A stretch of DNA of 64,000 bases from Mikania micrantha. Lineage: Eukaryota; Streptophyta; Magnoliopsida; Asterales; Asteraceae. The notes below the pieces were generated by a model. That model ran no database searches. It was given only the letters and a program-made list of their open reading frames with translations, and was not told the DNA's origin. Positions 1 through 13,330 of this stretch are shown piece by piece; positions within the stretch are counted from its first letter, which is position 1, and each line of letters begins with the position of its first letter. Location: the NCBI GenBank assembly GCA_009363875.1, contig CM018696.1, positions 88,868,215 to 88,932,214 on the forward strand. Direction: 5' to 3'. The translations under genes were made by a program, and so were the position numbers.

Positions 1-53
1 TGGTCGTCCTGTGGAAAAAGTGGGGTTGGATGGTGCCGCGGGGTCCAGCGGGA

Positions 54-91
54 ACACCCCCCCCCCCCCGCCCCGCCCCGCCCCGCCCCTG
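54..91. repeat. C-run and (CCCCG)n low-complexity tract
   Basis: A C homopolymer is followed by several CCCCG units. The G-rich complement has closely spaced G-runs that could form a G-quadruplex. It lies about 190 bp upstream of the broken ORF starting at 283, and no function is claimed. Confidence 0.8.
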
Positions 92-213
92 AAGGGAATG
101 AGTTTGGGAGTTTGGCGGGTACCGCTCCCCATTGGGATTCTTGCTTTTCTAATATTTGACCGTTGGGAACGGTCGAATTTTTTTTTTTTTTAAAAAAAAA
201 CTTTTTTTATCCT

Positions 214-223
214 CTATATAAAC
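214..223 (+). promoter_or_regulatory. TATA box of the pseudogene at 283
   Basis: The motif ctatataaac lies about 60 bp upstream of the ATG at 283 and is followed by a pyrimidine-rich leader. This is the usual layout of a plant Pol II core promoter. It probably served the now-broken ORF. Confidence 0.45.
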
Positions 224-282
224 CCTTTCATATTTTATAAAAAATTCTTACTCTCTTTTACATCTACCCTCTTATTTTAAAG

Positions 283-1089
283 ATGAACCTAAACTCAAAC
301 AACCCCGACTACAACTTGTTGAACGACCCGGAAACAATCCGAAGGTGTTTGTTTCAAATGCAACAAATGCAACAAAACCCGAACACTCAATGACAACAAC
401 CGAATCCTCAAACCAGGTTTTTGTCTTTCACGCAACCGGGTTTTCAACAAAGGGCGCCTCAGCTCCGACACGAACCTGATTTCGTGTCTAACGATGTGGT
501 GCTCGAAACTCAAGAATCACAAAAAAGGAAGAAAAAAGGGAAGCGAGTGAAAGAGACATAAACGGGCGGAAGTAGCGGTCCAATGGTGCCAAAACCATGG
601 ACTCGTGATTAAATTCGAACGACCATACATTTGACCACTATCATGTTTGGGTCGCAATAAAAGAAGCTCCAAAATTTCGCGTTCTTTGTCAAGAAGCTAG
701 CTAACGAGGGCCAAAGTTCTTCAAAAAGAACTAAAAATTCCGAGACGAACAAATATTCACCCAGGGGTTTGAATGCACATACGGTGAACCTCGAATTAGA
801 CGAGGAAGACGATGAATTCGAAATTCAGGAACCGATTAGACCGGTTGGACGGGATACGGCAAAACAGGCTTCGTCTTCGAGTCGTCAAATGTCCTCCTCT
901 ATCCCGACAACAAATGATCTCGCTCATCAACTTGAAGAGTTCACGTGATTTCAAAAAACAAAACACGAGGACCGACTTCTCCGAGCCGACCTCAAAGTTA
1001 TGGGTACTGTGCCTCCCGAAGAACTCAACGACGAAGAACGAGAGATTATGAGAAAATTAAGAGCGAAAATATTTGATGGATATTGTTAA
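283..1089 (+). pseudogene. NAM-associated / Myb-like transposon-type ORF, internally deleted
   Basis: Translation from the ATG at 283 begins with an N/Q-rich leader and meets a stop at 391-393. The same frame then continues through a basic segment (QKRKKKGKRVKE). A second readable block at about 665-1089 is acidic and ends like the NAM-associated C-terminal domain: EDDEFEIQEPIRPVGRD, a Ser-rich stretch, then EEREIMRKLRAKIF. The central trihelix/Myb-like DNA-binding part, normally 100+ residues, is missing between about 590 and 660, and another stop interrupts the second block near 948. Such proteins (often named 'glutathione S-transferase T3-like' in databases) are multicopy in asterids and resemble PIF/Harbinger accessory proteins; that last link is inference. 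It is certainly broken as it stands. Confidence 0.65.
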
Positions 1090-1779
1090 TTTTTTTTCAA
1101 GTTAGAAATGTAACGTTTTTATTTTGTTATTAGTTAATTTATAACTTAAAAAAATAACAAATAAAATTATAAATTGGTGATGATGTGGCACAGTGGAGAA
1201 AGTTTTTCAGTGGGATGACCATTAAAGGGTTTTAATATTTTCAGTAGGGTGATGACGTGACAGAAAGTTTCAGTGGGGTGAGATATCAGTAAGGTGAGTA
1301 TTACATATGGTCTTAACGAGAGAGATTCTTTTGATCCAAAGAGGTCTTGGTACTCGAATAGTCGAACCTACCATATCTTATGCTCAAGGTTGTAGCCATC
1401 AAGGCAACCCCTAGCCATGTTATTTGACTTTATTTAGTAGACAAACAAAACGCAAAAAAAAAAAATAAATAAATAATAATAATAATAAAAATAATCAACT
1501 GGTGACATTGCTAAAATCTGTTGTATTTTGTAGTTTATGTATACAACTAGTGGTTTACATATTTGTTGATTTTGTAATGATAACAATAATCAAGTAACAA
1601 ATTTACTCAATAGTACCCTAAAGGCCTAAAGGCTAAAGTATAAAAAAAAGAAAGGCAACATCAAGCTATTAAACAAACTATAAACTTCAGTTTTTTTATT
1701 GAACATTCAGTGGAATGGGTAGTGTTCAACCGCGCTAGACCCGTGAGAAAAGAGTCCAAGTCTATTGCATTGGGTCTAG
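1090..1779. other. Gene-free stretch
   Basis: AT-rich sequence with a short (AAT/AATA) tract near 1465-1490. The segment at 1180-1310, with repeated cagtgggatga / cagtggggtgag-like phrases, looks like the 3' flank of the transposon-type ORF. No coding sequence is seen. Confidence 0.5.
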
Positions 1780-1788
1780 AATATGATG

Positions 1789-2281
1789 CAATATTTTAAA
1801 AACCAGTTCGAACCGGCCGGTTCAACCGTCTACCAGTTACTAACCCGATACGAAACCATCCGGTATTATGCATGTTCCTTCGATCAATCGTGCCTACGGT
1901 TTAATCCGGTTTTACCGGTATTTCCGGTTTCAAAAAAACACAAAATTTCGGGTTTTAAGCGATTTTCGGCTTTTGAGCGATCGTGAACTTGATGCGTTTA
2001 ACACGCCAATGTCATCATCCTATTATGCACTTTTATTTAATAAAAAATTATTAGAATTTGAGTACTTTTATATTGTTTTGGATGAATTTGAGTACTTTTT
2101 GACTTGTTTTTGAATGAAGTTGTATACTTTTTGGAAATTTATTTGAGTATAAGTTGTATTTTTATATAATTCTATGTTAATTGATGTGTCTGGTTGAACC
2201 ATCCGGTACAACCCGGTTCAACCGGTTGAACTATTTTTGAGTCAAATCCGGTGCACATAAAATAACGGTTTTTAAAACATT
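1789..2281. mobile_element. MULE-like MITE with 9-bp TSD
   Basis: A 493-bp element is flanked by the direct repeat aatatgatg at 1780-1788 and 2282-2290. Its ends are inverted (ttttaaaaacc on the left, ggtttttaaaa on the right), and CCGGTT-rich subterminal inverted repeats lie inside. A 9-bp duplication is typical of Mutator-like elements. No transposase is present, so it is non-autonomous. The element at 50896-51484 has similar CCGGTT-rich ends. Confidence 0.6.
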
Positions 2282-2290
2282 AATATGATG

Positions 2291-5200
2291 TGTTATAAAT
2301 ACATGAAATATACGAATATGATCTACATCGAACAACACAAATTATTCATCCATTTATGATAAATCTAACCCATAAATCTACAAGATTATATTATTGTAAT
2401 ATTATAACTATATATTATATGATTTACCAACATCTAAGTCATCTACGTGACATTTTTTTAGCAGACCAAATGACATGTGTTAATGGTTACCTCTTTGACT
2501 TTTAGTTTAATAGTTACCTTCTTGAATTTTTATTGAGATGTGTTGGGTTTGAATCTGGGCCGAGGGTTACTTACTGAGGTAAGGTTATGATGTTTACCTG
2601 GTTGTGAGTTTCATCCTTGGTTGAGCTCGAGCGTACGCCCTAAAGCGTTAAGTCCCTTGGTACAGTTAAAATATTGTCTTGAGTGTCATTTCAAGCCGTT
2701 TAAAAAAAGATATAGCATTTTATTTCAGTTAAATGGGTTACCGCCGGAATGTACCGATAAAACCTTAGTTTAGATACATTGATAACTATTATATTCTATA
2801 TACTAGGTCACGGGTTGATTTAAAGTTAAAATATGAATCGAAAAAAATATTTTAATAATATGATACAATTACAATTGATATAAAAATAATGTATTAAATC
2901 ATTAAAAAACATACAAATAATATGTTAAAGTTTAACGTGAAACAAGATAAAATGATCTTGAAAAAAATTATAAACAACTCAATAATTATAACTACTTTTA
3001 ACATATGAACTTATAAGTCACACAAAACATAATACAGTAAAATAAAATGTTACAATAATTTGTTGATAAACTTTCAAATATTTCCTTCTTCATTGCGTTT
3101 AATGTTGTATTTGTAAGTTTTTCATCTTTGTCTAAAATTAAAATTTTAAATTCATCCATTCTTTCACTTTGGATAATACAAGATACAATTAAACGTGTGT
3201 AAAAATTGGATCTCTTAAATACAAGCCACGTTTTAATTAAGAAAGTTTTCTAACACATTAATTGAAAATAGTAGTAAGTATCAAAGTATGCAAACATTGA
3301 AAAATATGATTTTAATTCATTGTTATTTTATTTTAAATTAAAAAAAAACTTAAATTTCATAAGAGAAATATAAAATTATTTTATAAATTGAAATTTGTAT
3401 GTTTGTCTAAATATTAATATTTTTTATAATTTTTAACAAGTTTAATTTATTTATAACATCATAAAAATAATTATTAAATCACTTTTAATGCACATAATTA
3501 CTATGTATCCGTGTTGAACATATGCGTTGTTACCATAAATGTGGAAAGTATGTATGCATAGTAACCATAAATACATTATTTGATTATAATATAATTTATT
3601 CAGTAAACAAATTTTCAATCAGTTAGCTGTTTATTTAATTGTTTCCGATAATAAATCCGTTAATATATCAATTAGCAGTAAAATTTAAATTTATTTATTA
3701 AAAAATAGTAGCATAAAGGAAATGTAAAAATGCAAAGTTTAAAATTGCATACAAGTATGTAACATTGAAAAGTATGATTTAAATTCAATTTATTTTTAAT
3801 AAAAATGAATAATAGTTAAATGTCATAAGAAGAGAAATTAGCAAAAAAAGGGTAAAAAAATCATAAAAAATATTCACACCCAAGAATCAAGCAACTATCA
3901 GTGAAGAAGCAGAGTGGTGCATCGGGTGTGAGTATCAACTGCTTCAAAAACAATAAGCATCCTATCAAATAGCTAATACATACAACAATTTAAAGCATAA
4001 TTAGCAAGTTTCATAATCTAAAACAAAATCAATCCATTATTAAAAAGTGGGTCATGATTGTCATTTGTATTTCAAATAGATGAAGTAAAAATGTGTGATT
4101 AAATTATCATTACACTAATAAGCAAAAATGCTTACCTATACAATTATAGGTGTTGGATTACTTGTATTAGTTTCAACTTCACGTCTACCAATACTTCCAA
4201 GAAATGCTTTATCTACATAAAAAAAGGGAACAACTATTAACATGATAAATGCATATTAGCATCAACTAAAGAAAAAGATCACAACAAAAATTTAGTTCTC
4301 ACCTTTCCATCTTCATTGGCCAAAGGAGATGTCCGCATTTCCATCTTTGAATTCTTAAAACCATGTTTGCAAAAGTGAGAGTGCTTGAATCTTAGGAATA
4401 GTGGGATCATTTATTTGTATAACTGTCATATTGTTCAATCATGACTTCATGATCTTTGATTGGTAGGCCAAATTAGAAAACATGTAATAATCAATAACAT
4501 ATTAGATAAGTAAAAGTGTGCTTGAATATGGGAGTTGTTTTCATATCCTTCCAAATATGTTAAGCAAAGATTTAAATACGCATAAAACGGGTCAAACAGG
4601 TTGAAAGTCAATCTAAGGAGTATTTAAATGCATAACAAGCTCCTAAATTGTTTCATGTCAAATATGCTTGAAGTAGGCATGAAGCAATGCATTTTGACTT
4701 GCAAATTCAAATTACATATTTTGATTCAACCCATGTTTTAACACGGTAAATTGAAAGCGTCTCCACTCAAATGAAATCCTCTACACTTGATTGAGAACAA
4801 ATAAAGAGTTAATCTTCAAAAGGGAAAAAGTAGCGGCACTCCTAAAGAAGGCCACACGTAAAACAATGTAGCATTGATGTTAAAGTGGAATTAATCTACA
4901 ACTGTAAATAGTAAAACAACAATGCATAGGAGGCTTGTAACCTACAAATAATATTAAGTAAAATGAGTAGAACTGTTAGACTTTTGCATTTAGTATATAG
5001 AAAATTTCAACATATAGTTTAAAACCAATAGTAAGTAATATGTTTAAAATATGATATCATCAACAATTTTTCTACATATCAAAAAAGACAGATCGGTTTG
5101 GGAGGACCTAAGCCACATTTTGTCTCCAGCCTCTTTAAGAGCATCCTGATCAAGAATTTAAAACTTGATTGGTAATGTTTATTACCAGCTCCCTTGTCAA

Positions 5201-7600
5201 TGCTGATTAAAAAGTAATCAAGCACTATCTTTGAGATTTAAGAAATTCCAATTGTGCTTACCAAGAAAAAAATAGTTGATTCCATTATTAAGAATGTCAA
5301 ACCTGATGTAAAATGTCACAAACTAAGATAGACTGTAGCACATACCTCTGCCAAAGCAAGGAGGGCATGCTTCATAAGACCTGCAAGCAAGAAAAACAAC
5401 ATCATGAAAATCTTAATTCTTAAAAGGAGTAAATTTCACATGAGATGTAAACTTTACATATACGAGAAAAAATATAAAATTCATGAAAACACAATTATAT
5501 ATATATATATGTATATATTCTATCATAATATTATTGGTGAAAAATACTTACATGAGATGTAAACTTTGCATATATGCTTGCAACACATATATATGATACA
5601 TTCATAAATTAAACTATTGAGTATAGATGTAATCTTGTCCTTAAAAAAAACTCTCTTCCAACCCATTTGCATAGCACATCTTATTCCAACTATTACTCAA
5701 TACAACTCAAAATTAAAATCTCCTTATAAATGTTGATACATTAACATTAAGCTATTATCAATATAATCTAAGCATACTTAAGAAATTTCTGAGTAAACTA
5801 AACCAATAGGAAGCTATTATTACACAAATTTAAAGTCCAAACCAAATTTCTGTTCCTCGGCTTTCTTTACATAATATTGTAGATATAAAAATTCAAAAAG
5901 GATTTGATCCATTTTGCTTCTTCTGATGTAGTAATAATAAACAAAATCAAACATAAATTTATCATAATCATTACATACAAAGAACAAAAAATTGAGTTTT
6001 AATTGATTTTGTTACCTATTAAATGTCAAATCAAATAAACTCAGGAGTGGTTGTCTGTTGATTTCCTCTAAACCATCATTCAGCCGATAGATCTTCTCTA
6101 AACCACGGATACCCAAATTATAAAAGCAAGAACAATACCTGTAGTTTAAGAAAATGAAATTAAATGAGAGACTTACAATGATTTGAGAAAATCGTGCTTT
6201 TCATATATTGTAATCATATTTGAGTCAATTGAGAAGATAAGAAGATCTTATGATACTATATCAAGATTTCTAGAAAGAGGGAATATTATGTTACCTGCAA
6301 GACGTGGTTTGAAAGGTAAAATCGATGAGGCAAAGATTGGATTTGGACATGCAAGCGAAAGAAGGAGAGGAGTAATTCTAGATTAGGGTTTCTGAAACCA
6401 GGGGAAAATCAACTAGGATCCGCGTGTTCCTTCTTCTCCGGGTTTAGATTCGCACAAGTTTTATTCGGGTAAAATGGTTAGATTGATTGTAGGAAGAAAG
6501 GTGACCTTAAATATGGTGTTGCCATGTGGCTAAATTCTTAGGTGGACACCCTAAGCAGATGCCATGTGTCAAAAAAATTTAGTTGTTTATTAGAAGTTAA
6601 AGATATGAGTATACTTTAACATATATTATCTTGTTATGTATTTTTTTAATAACATTTTTGGTATAGGCCTATTAGCTTAACCTATTTTTATATTTAATTA
6701 TTTTTTTTATTATATTAGAGAGACTTTACGTATATTCCTTACTAAACAATTTTCACATACTTAAACCTTAAATTAATTACAATTTTCTACTAAGATAGAA
6801 AAATATTTAGCTTACTTTTTAATTCATAGGAAAAAAATATGTAATAAATGATATAACTAACAAGAGAAATATGTAAATGTCTCTAATAAATATAATAAAT
6901 TAATTATTATTTAAACCATTTAGTTTTTTTAACAACATTAAAAACATATAGTACGTAAATTTTTTAAACTCGATACAAAATATAGAAAAAAAGTAACTGA
7001 AAAGTTGTATCAATTAACTTTTATGTGCTGTTCAAAAAAAATAATAAAAAAATTAACTTTTATGTTAGGACAACTTTTATGTTCTTGAATATTTGTTAGT
7101 GGAATATACTCTAAATGAAGGTGTCATGAATAATTAAAGTGAAAGGTGCCCTGTTTACCATTTGTATTATTATTAAGTTATTGATTGCTAAACTGAAATA
7201 AATAAATGACATCGAACACATGGAAGTATGTTAGTTATCATATCATTTGTTATATTTAATTTAATGCACATTAAACGTATGGAAATATGTTGGTTTTGCT
7301 TCTATTTGTAGTACTTCTTACATGGCACATGTAAACATGTAAATCACCTAATTAATCTCTCTCTTTAAAAAATTCGGTCATAATCTGATTACTAACAAGA
7401 GAGTTGGGTTTATTTGCTATATAATGATTCTTTTTTTGTTATTACTAGCGCTCGTATGCTTAAGCGATATACTATACACTGGTACTAACATCTATGGTTA
7501 TCTTCTTCTTCTTCTGTGATAATGTTCATTCCAGCAGTAGTCATCTGAAAATAATTTGACCCAATTTTCTTTGGAAAGACAGTCCTAAATCCATCAGACT
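2291..7600. other. AT-rich intergenic stretch
   Basis: No long ORF or recognisable protein is present. At 2813 a minus-strand CTAG followed by T, next to cacggg, resembles a degenerate Helitron 3' end. The only gene-like signal is the set of minus-strand splice-like motifs between about 4131 and 6470, listed separately. From 6530 to 7500 the sequence is simple AT-rich DNA. Confidence 0.5.
4131..6470 (-). ncRNA. Candidate spliced minus-strand transcript, uncertain
   Basis: On the minus strand several good splice donors occur in one direction: AG|GTAACA after 6295, AG|GTAAC near 6016, AG|GTATG after 5346, AG|GTGAGA near 4302 and AG|GTAAGC near 4133. A 35-nt segment at 5346-5380 has both a polypyrimidine/GCAG acceptor and a donor. 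The segment before 4302 reads MEMRTSPLANEDGK without a stop. GC-richer sequence at about 6300-6470 could be a leader. I cannot assemble a convincing protein, so this may be a long non-coding RNA, a decayed gene or gene fragments carried by a Helitron. Confidence 0.25.
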
Positions 7601-7605
7601 AATGT

Positions 7606-10318
7606 TCATTTCAGCTGTAGTCACCTGAAAACAACAGTAGACATCTGAAAACATCTAGAGAGGACGGCGTGTATTTTTGCCTATGCAGTTTGCTCTGATC
7701 TTTTAAACTCATTTGTAATAGGCATTTGATTTGCTACTCTTGTTTGTATCAAAAAAATTTTATCCAAAGTTTATGTGTAGATTTATAAGTTATTATTATT
7801 ATTATTTTTTATTGAATAGGTAGGTGATCTTCGGGTGAAAGAAGCAAACATTAGCTTGGATCAGTCGTGAAACAAAATTCCGAATCAGAAATTCATTTAG
7901 AGAGCAAAGAGGTAAACGAAGCTGTTATTGAAAAATTAGGTAAGATTAATGTTGAACGTCTTTTTGTAATGGCTTGTGATTTTGTACAAAATCGATGCAA
8001 AAGCTAGTGGTGGTAGAAATGAGCTTCACATGGGGGGTTGTGTAACGGGTCCTTTCTGTATGGACACATACCTTCTCATAAGGTTTCACGGTTCGTTCCT
8101 TTTGCAATCAACAAAGTCGATCATAGTCTTGATATGGCTTGTGATTGTTTGTAGGTTTTAGTTTTAACATGTTCACGTATTCAAACATTGATGATATCAT
8201 CCAATTTTGGAAACCAATATGAACACCTTTCACTATGGTCGCGGTTTAGAGACAAACTTCATGCATGATTAAAATGCATAAAGTGTAAAGTAAAGATTGA
8301 CTAGAGATTGTTGTTTATAAATGAAAATTTAGCAGCCATGAGGACATGAGGTGCTCTTTTTTATTCTCTCTCTCTCTCTCTCTCAAATTTGACACTATTG
8401 ATGAGCATTATTTGAACCATTAATAATAAGTTTGTCCCTTTTTATTTTGTTTTTCAGATGCTATGCCTAGGAGAATTTTGTCCGCTTTGAGGGTCTGGGT
8501 GACACAATATGTCATTTCAATACAATTATCTATGTGTTAAGTTTGGTTTGCCTACTTGCCAACACTAATTTCCTCATTGTTTTATTGTTATAAACATGTA
8601 AATTGCAATAAGCAGCGGAACACTCTTGCTTCATTTTAATATGGTTAGTGAACTTTAAAAACATGTATATACCATCCAACTTGTGAAAACTGATTGGTTG
8701 ACCAATAACCTCTAATTTTCAGCCAAAATTGTTACAAATACGGGAGGGGAAAGAAGTGGGCTTGAAGAGATGAGCTGTTTAATAGGCAATTTTATTATAG
8801 ATACAAATGGATTTCCTATGAGTGGAGAACTTCATCTGGTTGTTAGCACATGCTGTTTTGTGATGAACTGTTGCTTATTTCCTACAAGTTTTAATGTTAT
8901 CTTATGAATGCCATGTCTTTATTTGTTAATATTTACATGCAATCCATCTATTTATGTCCTGAGGCAGTTTGCCTTGTCCCAAAATATTATGTATATTAGA
9001 CGTTTATACATTGATTTTTTATTGTCTTAAGAGTTTTTACTCAAAGGTTGTGTGTGAATTTATGAATTATTTTTTCATGAAAAGGTGATCCACGGGTGAA
9101 AGAAGCAAATGTTACTTGCACGAGTCTTGAAACAACAATTTGGATCAGAAATCTGTTAAAAGACAAATAGGTGAATCAGTAACTGACGTCATCCTTGAAA
9201 AAACTGATAAGAAAAGTGGTGATGCACAGATAAAGTTCGTGAATACATGCCTTCCAATAATATGTCATGGTTCATTCATTTTGCAGTTTCTTGAGGTATT
9301 TAAACATTATTGATGTTATATAAGTCTTGAAAACCAGTATAAAAACAATTTAACCATAAGTTTTCTGTTGAATTTTTTTGCTAATGGCATAAATGAGCGT
9401 AGGTGGTCATTTTAATATGGACACAAATGAGTCGTATTGGGTTGGCTTGGCTTGGCTTGCCGACACTTTTTTTTTAATTGCTTATTATCACACGTGCTTG
9501 AAATTTTAATAAAAAATTTAAAAACTTAACAAATTAAAATACTAATTTGCTTCTTTTTATTAAAACCATTTATGAGGTTTCTAGCATTCGAAAACATATT
9601 TGGTGGCTTTTATTTCGATCATTTTGACTAGTTTTCATTTTAGCCTTTCTTTAAATCTAGCTATGGATAAAAAAAAGAGTAAGGCCAGAGATTATACTCT
9701 AATTCTGATGTATCTGTGTTTGATCACACAGTTTTCTTTTGATGCTCATGTGGTCACTCATGTAAATTACCTATATGTCCCTGCCTCTAAGCATTTGAAC
9801 ATAATCTCATTAATTGTTTGAATTCATAGTATCTATCATTTAGAGACAGTGGTGATGCGTTAATGAAAGTTATGGATGAATGTCTTCAGGTGATGTGCCA
9901 CAGTCAATTCCATTGGCAACTAAACTAGTTGAATATTACTGATTTAAAGACCGTTGAATCATCAATCTTTTGTCCAAATATTCTCAAAATCTAGTGATTG
10001 CAGATTAGCAGTAATGGGCTTCATAGGGTGGGTTTGATATGCCTCATATGCTTAATATTAAAAAAATTTAAGGTTATTCATCTTTTTTGTAATTTAAGAT
10101 TATTCATCTTTTTTGTCTTCTTTAATGATACTTGTCTCATATGAGATTAAGCTTTCTTTCATAATTTTTTTTTCAATTCAAGGGAACTATAATAAAAATC
10201 ATTATTTGAATGAAAAGCGAATCTTCTCATGCTTTCTCATGTTATCTTGACTCTAATAGCACACCACAAACACACTTTCACAAATAGCAACCTTTAATCT
10301 TAATGTTATGGTAATTCA
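7606..10318. repeat. Tandem duplication, copy A
   Basis: This about 2.7-kb unit is repeated as copy B from 10319. Matching landmarks include 7612-7750 with 10325-10460, 7976-8161 with 10758-10955, 8460-8940 with 11230-11720, 9083-9470 with 12246-12620, 9560-9800 with 13390-13630, and 10010-10310 with 14435-14720. Copy A lacks the three mobile insertions found in B and some further blocks (for example around 11730-11890 and 13660-13850). No intact ORF is present. Confidence 0.75.
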
Positions 10319-10814
10319 TTTCCGCAGTAGTTACCTGAAAACAGCAGTAGACATTTGAAAACATCTAGAGAAGACTGCACATATTTTTGGCCATGCAGTT
10401 TGCTTGGATCTTTTAAACTCATTTTTAATAGACATTTGATTTGCTACTCTTGTTTATATCATAAAAGGCGTATCCAAAGTTTGTGTGTGGATTTATGAGT
10501 TATTTTTTATTGAATAGGTAGGTGATCTCCAGGTTTAAGAAGCAAATATCACCTTGGATTAGTTGTTAAACAAAATTTTGAATTTGAAATTCATTAAGAG
10601 AGCAAAGAGGTGAATGTAGCTGTTCTTGAAAAGTTAGTTAAGATAAATGTTGATGTGTGGATGAAATTTAATGGATGCATGCCTTTTGGTAATGTCAATG
10701 TTAATATCTTTTGCCACAGAACAAGCTGAAATGTTGAACATCTTTTTGTAATGGCTTGTGATTTTGTACAAAATCGATGCAAAAGCTAGAGATGGCATAA
10801 ATGAGCTTCACATT

Positions 10815-10834
10815 GGGGGGGGGGGGGGGGGGGG
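10815..10834. repeat. (G)20 homopolymer
   Basis: Twenty consecutive G residues lie in copy B. The same place in copy A (about 8033) has only six, so the run expanded after the duplication or is an assembly artefact. Confidence 0.9.
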
Positions 10835-11947
10835 TGTAATGGGTCCTTTCAGTTTGGACACGTGCCTTCTCATAATGTGTCACGGTTCATTCCTTTTGCA
10901 ATCTGTGAAGTCGATCTTAGTCTTGATATGGCTTGTGATTGTTTGCAGGTATTAATTTTAACATGTTCATGTATTCAATCATTGGTGATATCATCCAACT
11001 TTTGGAAACCAATATAAAGATCATTCACTGTGGATGTCATTTAGAGACAAACTTCATGCATGAGTAAAATGCATAAAGTGTAAAGTGAAGATTGACTAGA
11101 GATTGCTGATTATGAATGAAATCTTGGCTTGCCCTGAGGTGCTCTTTTTTATTCTCTTTTAAATTTGACTTTGTTGATGGGCATTATTTGAACCATTAAT
11201 AATTGATTTGTCCCTTATTAAATTGTTTTTCAGATGCTATGCTTAGGAGAATTTTGTCCGCTTGGAGGGCCTGGGTGACACAATATGTCATTTTAATACA
11301 ATTATGTATGTGCTAAGTTTGGTTGTGCCTGCTTTCCAACACTTGTTTCCTCATTGTTTAATTGTTATAAACACGTAAATTGCAATAAGCAGTGGAACTC
11401 TCTTGTCTCATTTTAATATGGTTAGTGAACTTTAAAGACATCTATATACCATCTAACTTGTGAAAACTGATAGATTGACCATTAACCTCTAATCTTCTGC
11501 CATAGTTGTTATAAATACATGAGGGGTAAAAATGGGCTTTACGAGATGAGCTGTATAATAGGCCACTTTCTTATGAATCCAAATGGATTTCCTATGCGTG
11601 GAGACCATCCTCTGGTTATCAGCACATGATGTTTTGAGAGGAACTGTTTCTTATGTCCTACAAGTTTTAATGTTATCTTATGAATGCCATGTCTTTATTT
11701 GTTAATATTTACATGCTTTTATTATGTGCAATACACAATTACTAACGTTTATGTTTATTGTTTTGTTTTGTAGTGAATGTTCATTCTAGTAGAAGTCATT
11801 TAAAAGCAACTAGATGGCGAGACCCCATGTTTGAAGTTACTAGACACTTATGAAATCCATCTATAAGAGAAAACTGCACATATTTATTTACTGCTGCAGT
11901 TTGCCTTGTTCCCAAAATATTATGTATATTAGACATTTTTACATTGA

Positions 11948-12159
11948 CGCCTCATTACGGGGCGCACATATAATGAATATATGTGCGGGCCCTCAAGATG
12001 CCAAAGTAAAATTGCACTAATTTTAATGTTATTTTACGTATTTTGTGAAAATAACGTTATTTTACGTATTTTGTGAAAATAACCTTACGGTTTGTGTCTA
12101 TCCTTCCCCCCCAGACCCTACTAAAAAGTGGGAATATACTGGGTAAGTTTGTTTGTTTG
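11948..12159 (+). mobile_element. SINE-like element with RTE-type 3' tail
   Basis: A 212-bp insertion is flanked by a 19-bp direct repeat with one mismatch (11929-11947 and 12160-12178). Copy A of the duplication has the empty site near 8990-9015. Its 3' part (ggtttgtgtctatc, C-run, accctactaaaaagtggga, atactgggt, then gtttgtttgtttg) matches the 3' end of the LINE at 31655-33190 read on the minus strand. That fits mobilisation by an RTE-type LINE. Confidence 0.65.
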
Positions 12160-12665
12160 TTAGATATTTTTACATTGATTTTTTTCTGTCTTAAGAGTAT
12201 TTACTCAGGTTGTGTGTGAATTTATGATTTATTTTTTCATGAAAAGGTGATCTGCGGGTGAAAGAAGCAAATGTTACTTGCACGAGTCTTGAAACAACCG
12301 CTTGGATCATAATCTGTTAAAAGACAACAAGGTGAATCAGTAAGTGACGTCATCTTTGAAAAAACTTTTAAGAAAAGTGGTGATCACGGAAAATGTTCGT
12401 GGATACATGCCTTCCTATAATATGTCATGGTTCATTCATTTTGCAGTTTCTTGAGGTATTTAAACCTTATTGATGTTATCCAAGTCTTGAAAACCAGTTT
12501 TTTATTGAAATTATTTGCTAAATCTAGAGGTGGCAGAAATGAGCATAGGAGGTCATTTTTATATGAACACAAATGAGTCCTACTGGGTTGGCTTGCCTTG
12601 CCAGCCCTTCTTCATTTTTTTTTTTTTTAAAGTTTCTTAATATCACCCGTGTTTAAAATTTTAAA

Positions 12666-13330
12666 GGGAAAATTCCCAAAATAACCAAATTGACCAACTT
12701 TTATCCCATTTTGTCCATATGACTTTTCCCTTCCAATTTTGTCCATGGTCTTAACGGGCGCCGACGCCTGTGTATTAACGGGCGTGCACCTATATAGAAA
12801 CCAATTAAAATTTGCCATCTGGCTTATATGATATACTTTGACACACGCCCGTAATTTCAAAATTTTTGTCACGGGCGTCGGGCCCATACTGACACTTGTC
12901 CGTTGTCACGGGCGGCCGGCCGTACTTTACAGGCGTCCGTAAAGTCCCACTCAAAAAAATAATTCAAAAAATAAGAATTTTTTAGCTGGCGGACGGCTGT
13001 TAAAATTTTTTTTAGTCATGATAACTACGGGCGGACGCCTGTTAAAATTTTTTTGAGTCATGTTTATTATGGGCTGACGCCCGTGACAAGCGTGTCAGTG
13101 TGGGCCTGACGCCCGTGACAAGAATTTTGAAATTATGGGCGTGCGTTAAAGTACACGGGCACCCACGCCCATATAAGCCAGATAGCAAGTTTTAACTGGA
13201 CCTTATATAGGCGTCTGTTAAATAATAGGCGCCGGCGTCCGTTAACAGTGTGGACAAAACTGGAATGGAGAAGTAAAATAGATATAATGGGGCAAAAGTT
13301 GGTCAAAATGGACATTTTGGGAATTATACC
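12666..13330. mobile_element. Foldback MULE-type MITE with 9-bp TSD
   Basis: A 665-bp element is flanked by aattttaaa at 12657-12665 and 13331-13339. The termini are inverted repeats starting GGGAAAATTCCCAAAAT, with the shared subterminal phrase ttgaccaactttt. The interior is largely self-complementary and rich in acgggcg/cgcccgt motifs. Copy A lacks it. Apparent ORFs inside come from the palindrome and are not genes. Confidence 0.75.

Noticed and set aside
2540..2720. tRNA-like or SINE sequence near gggtttgaatctggg
   Set aside because: There is only a weak B-box resemblance. No A-box at the right distance, no tail and no target duplication were found.
7976..8161. Similar small ORFs at 7976-8161 and 10758-10955 as a gene pair
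   Set aside because: They are the same duplicated non-coding stretch in copies A and B. The second contains the G20 run and neither shows conservation beyond the duplication itself.
12627..13315. Open frames within the 12666-13330 element
   Set aside because: They arise from the two inverted arms of a foldback MITE and have no protein similarity.
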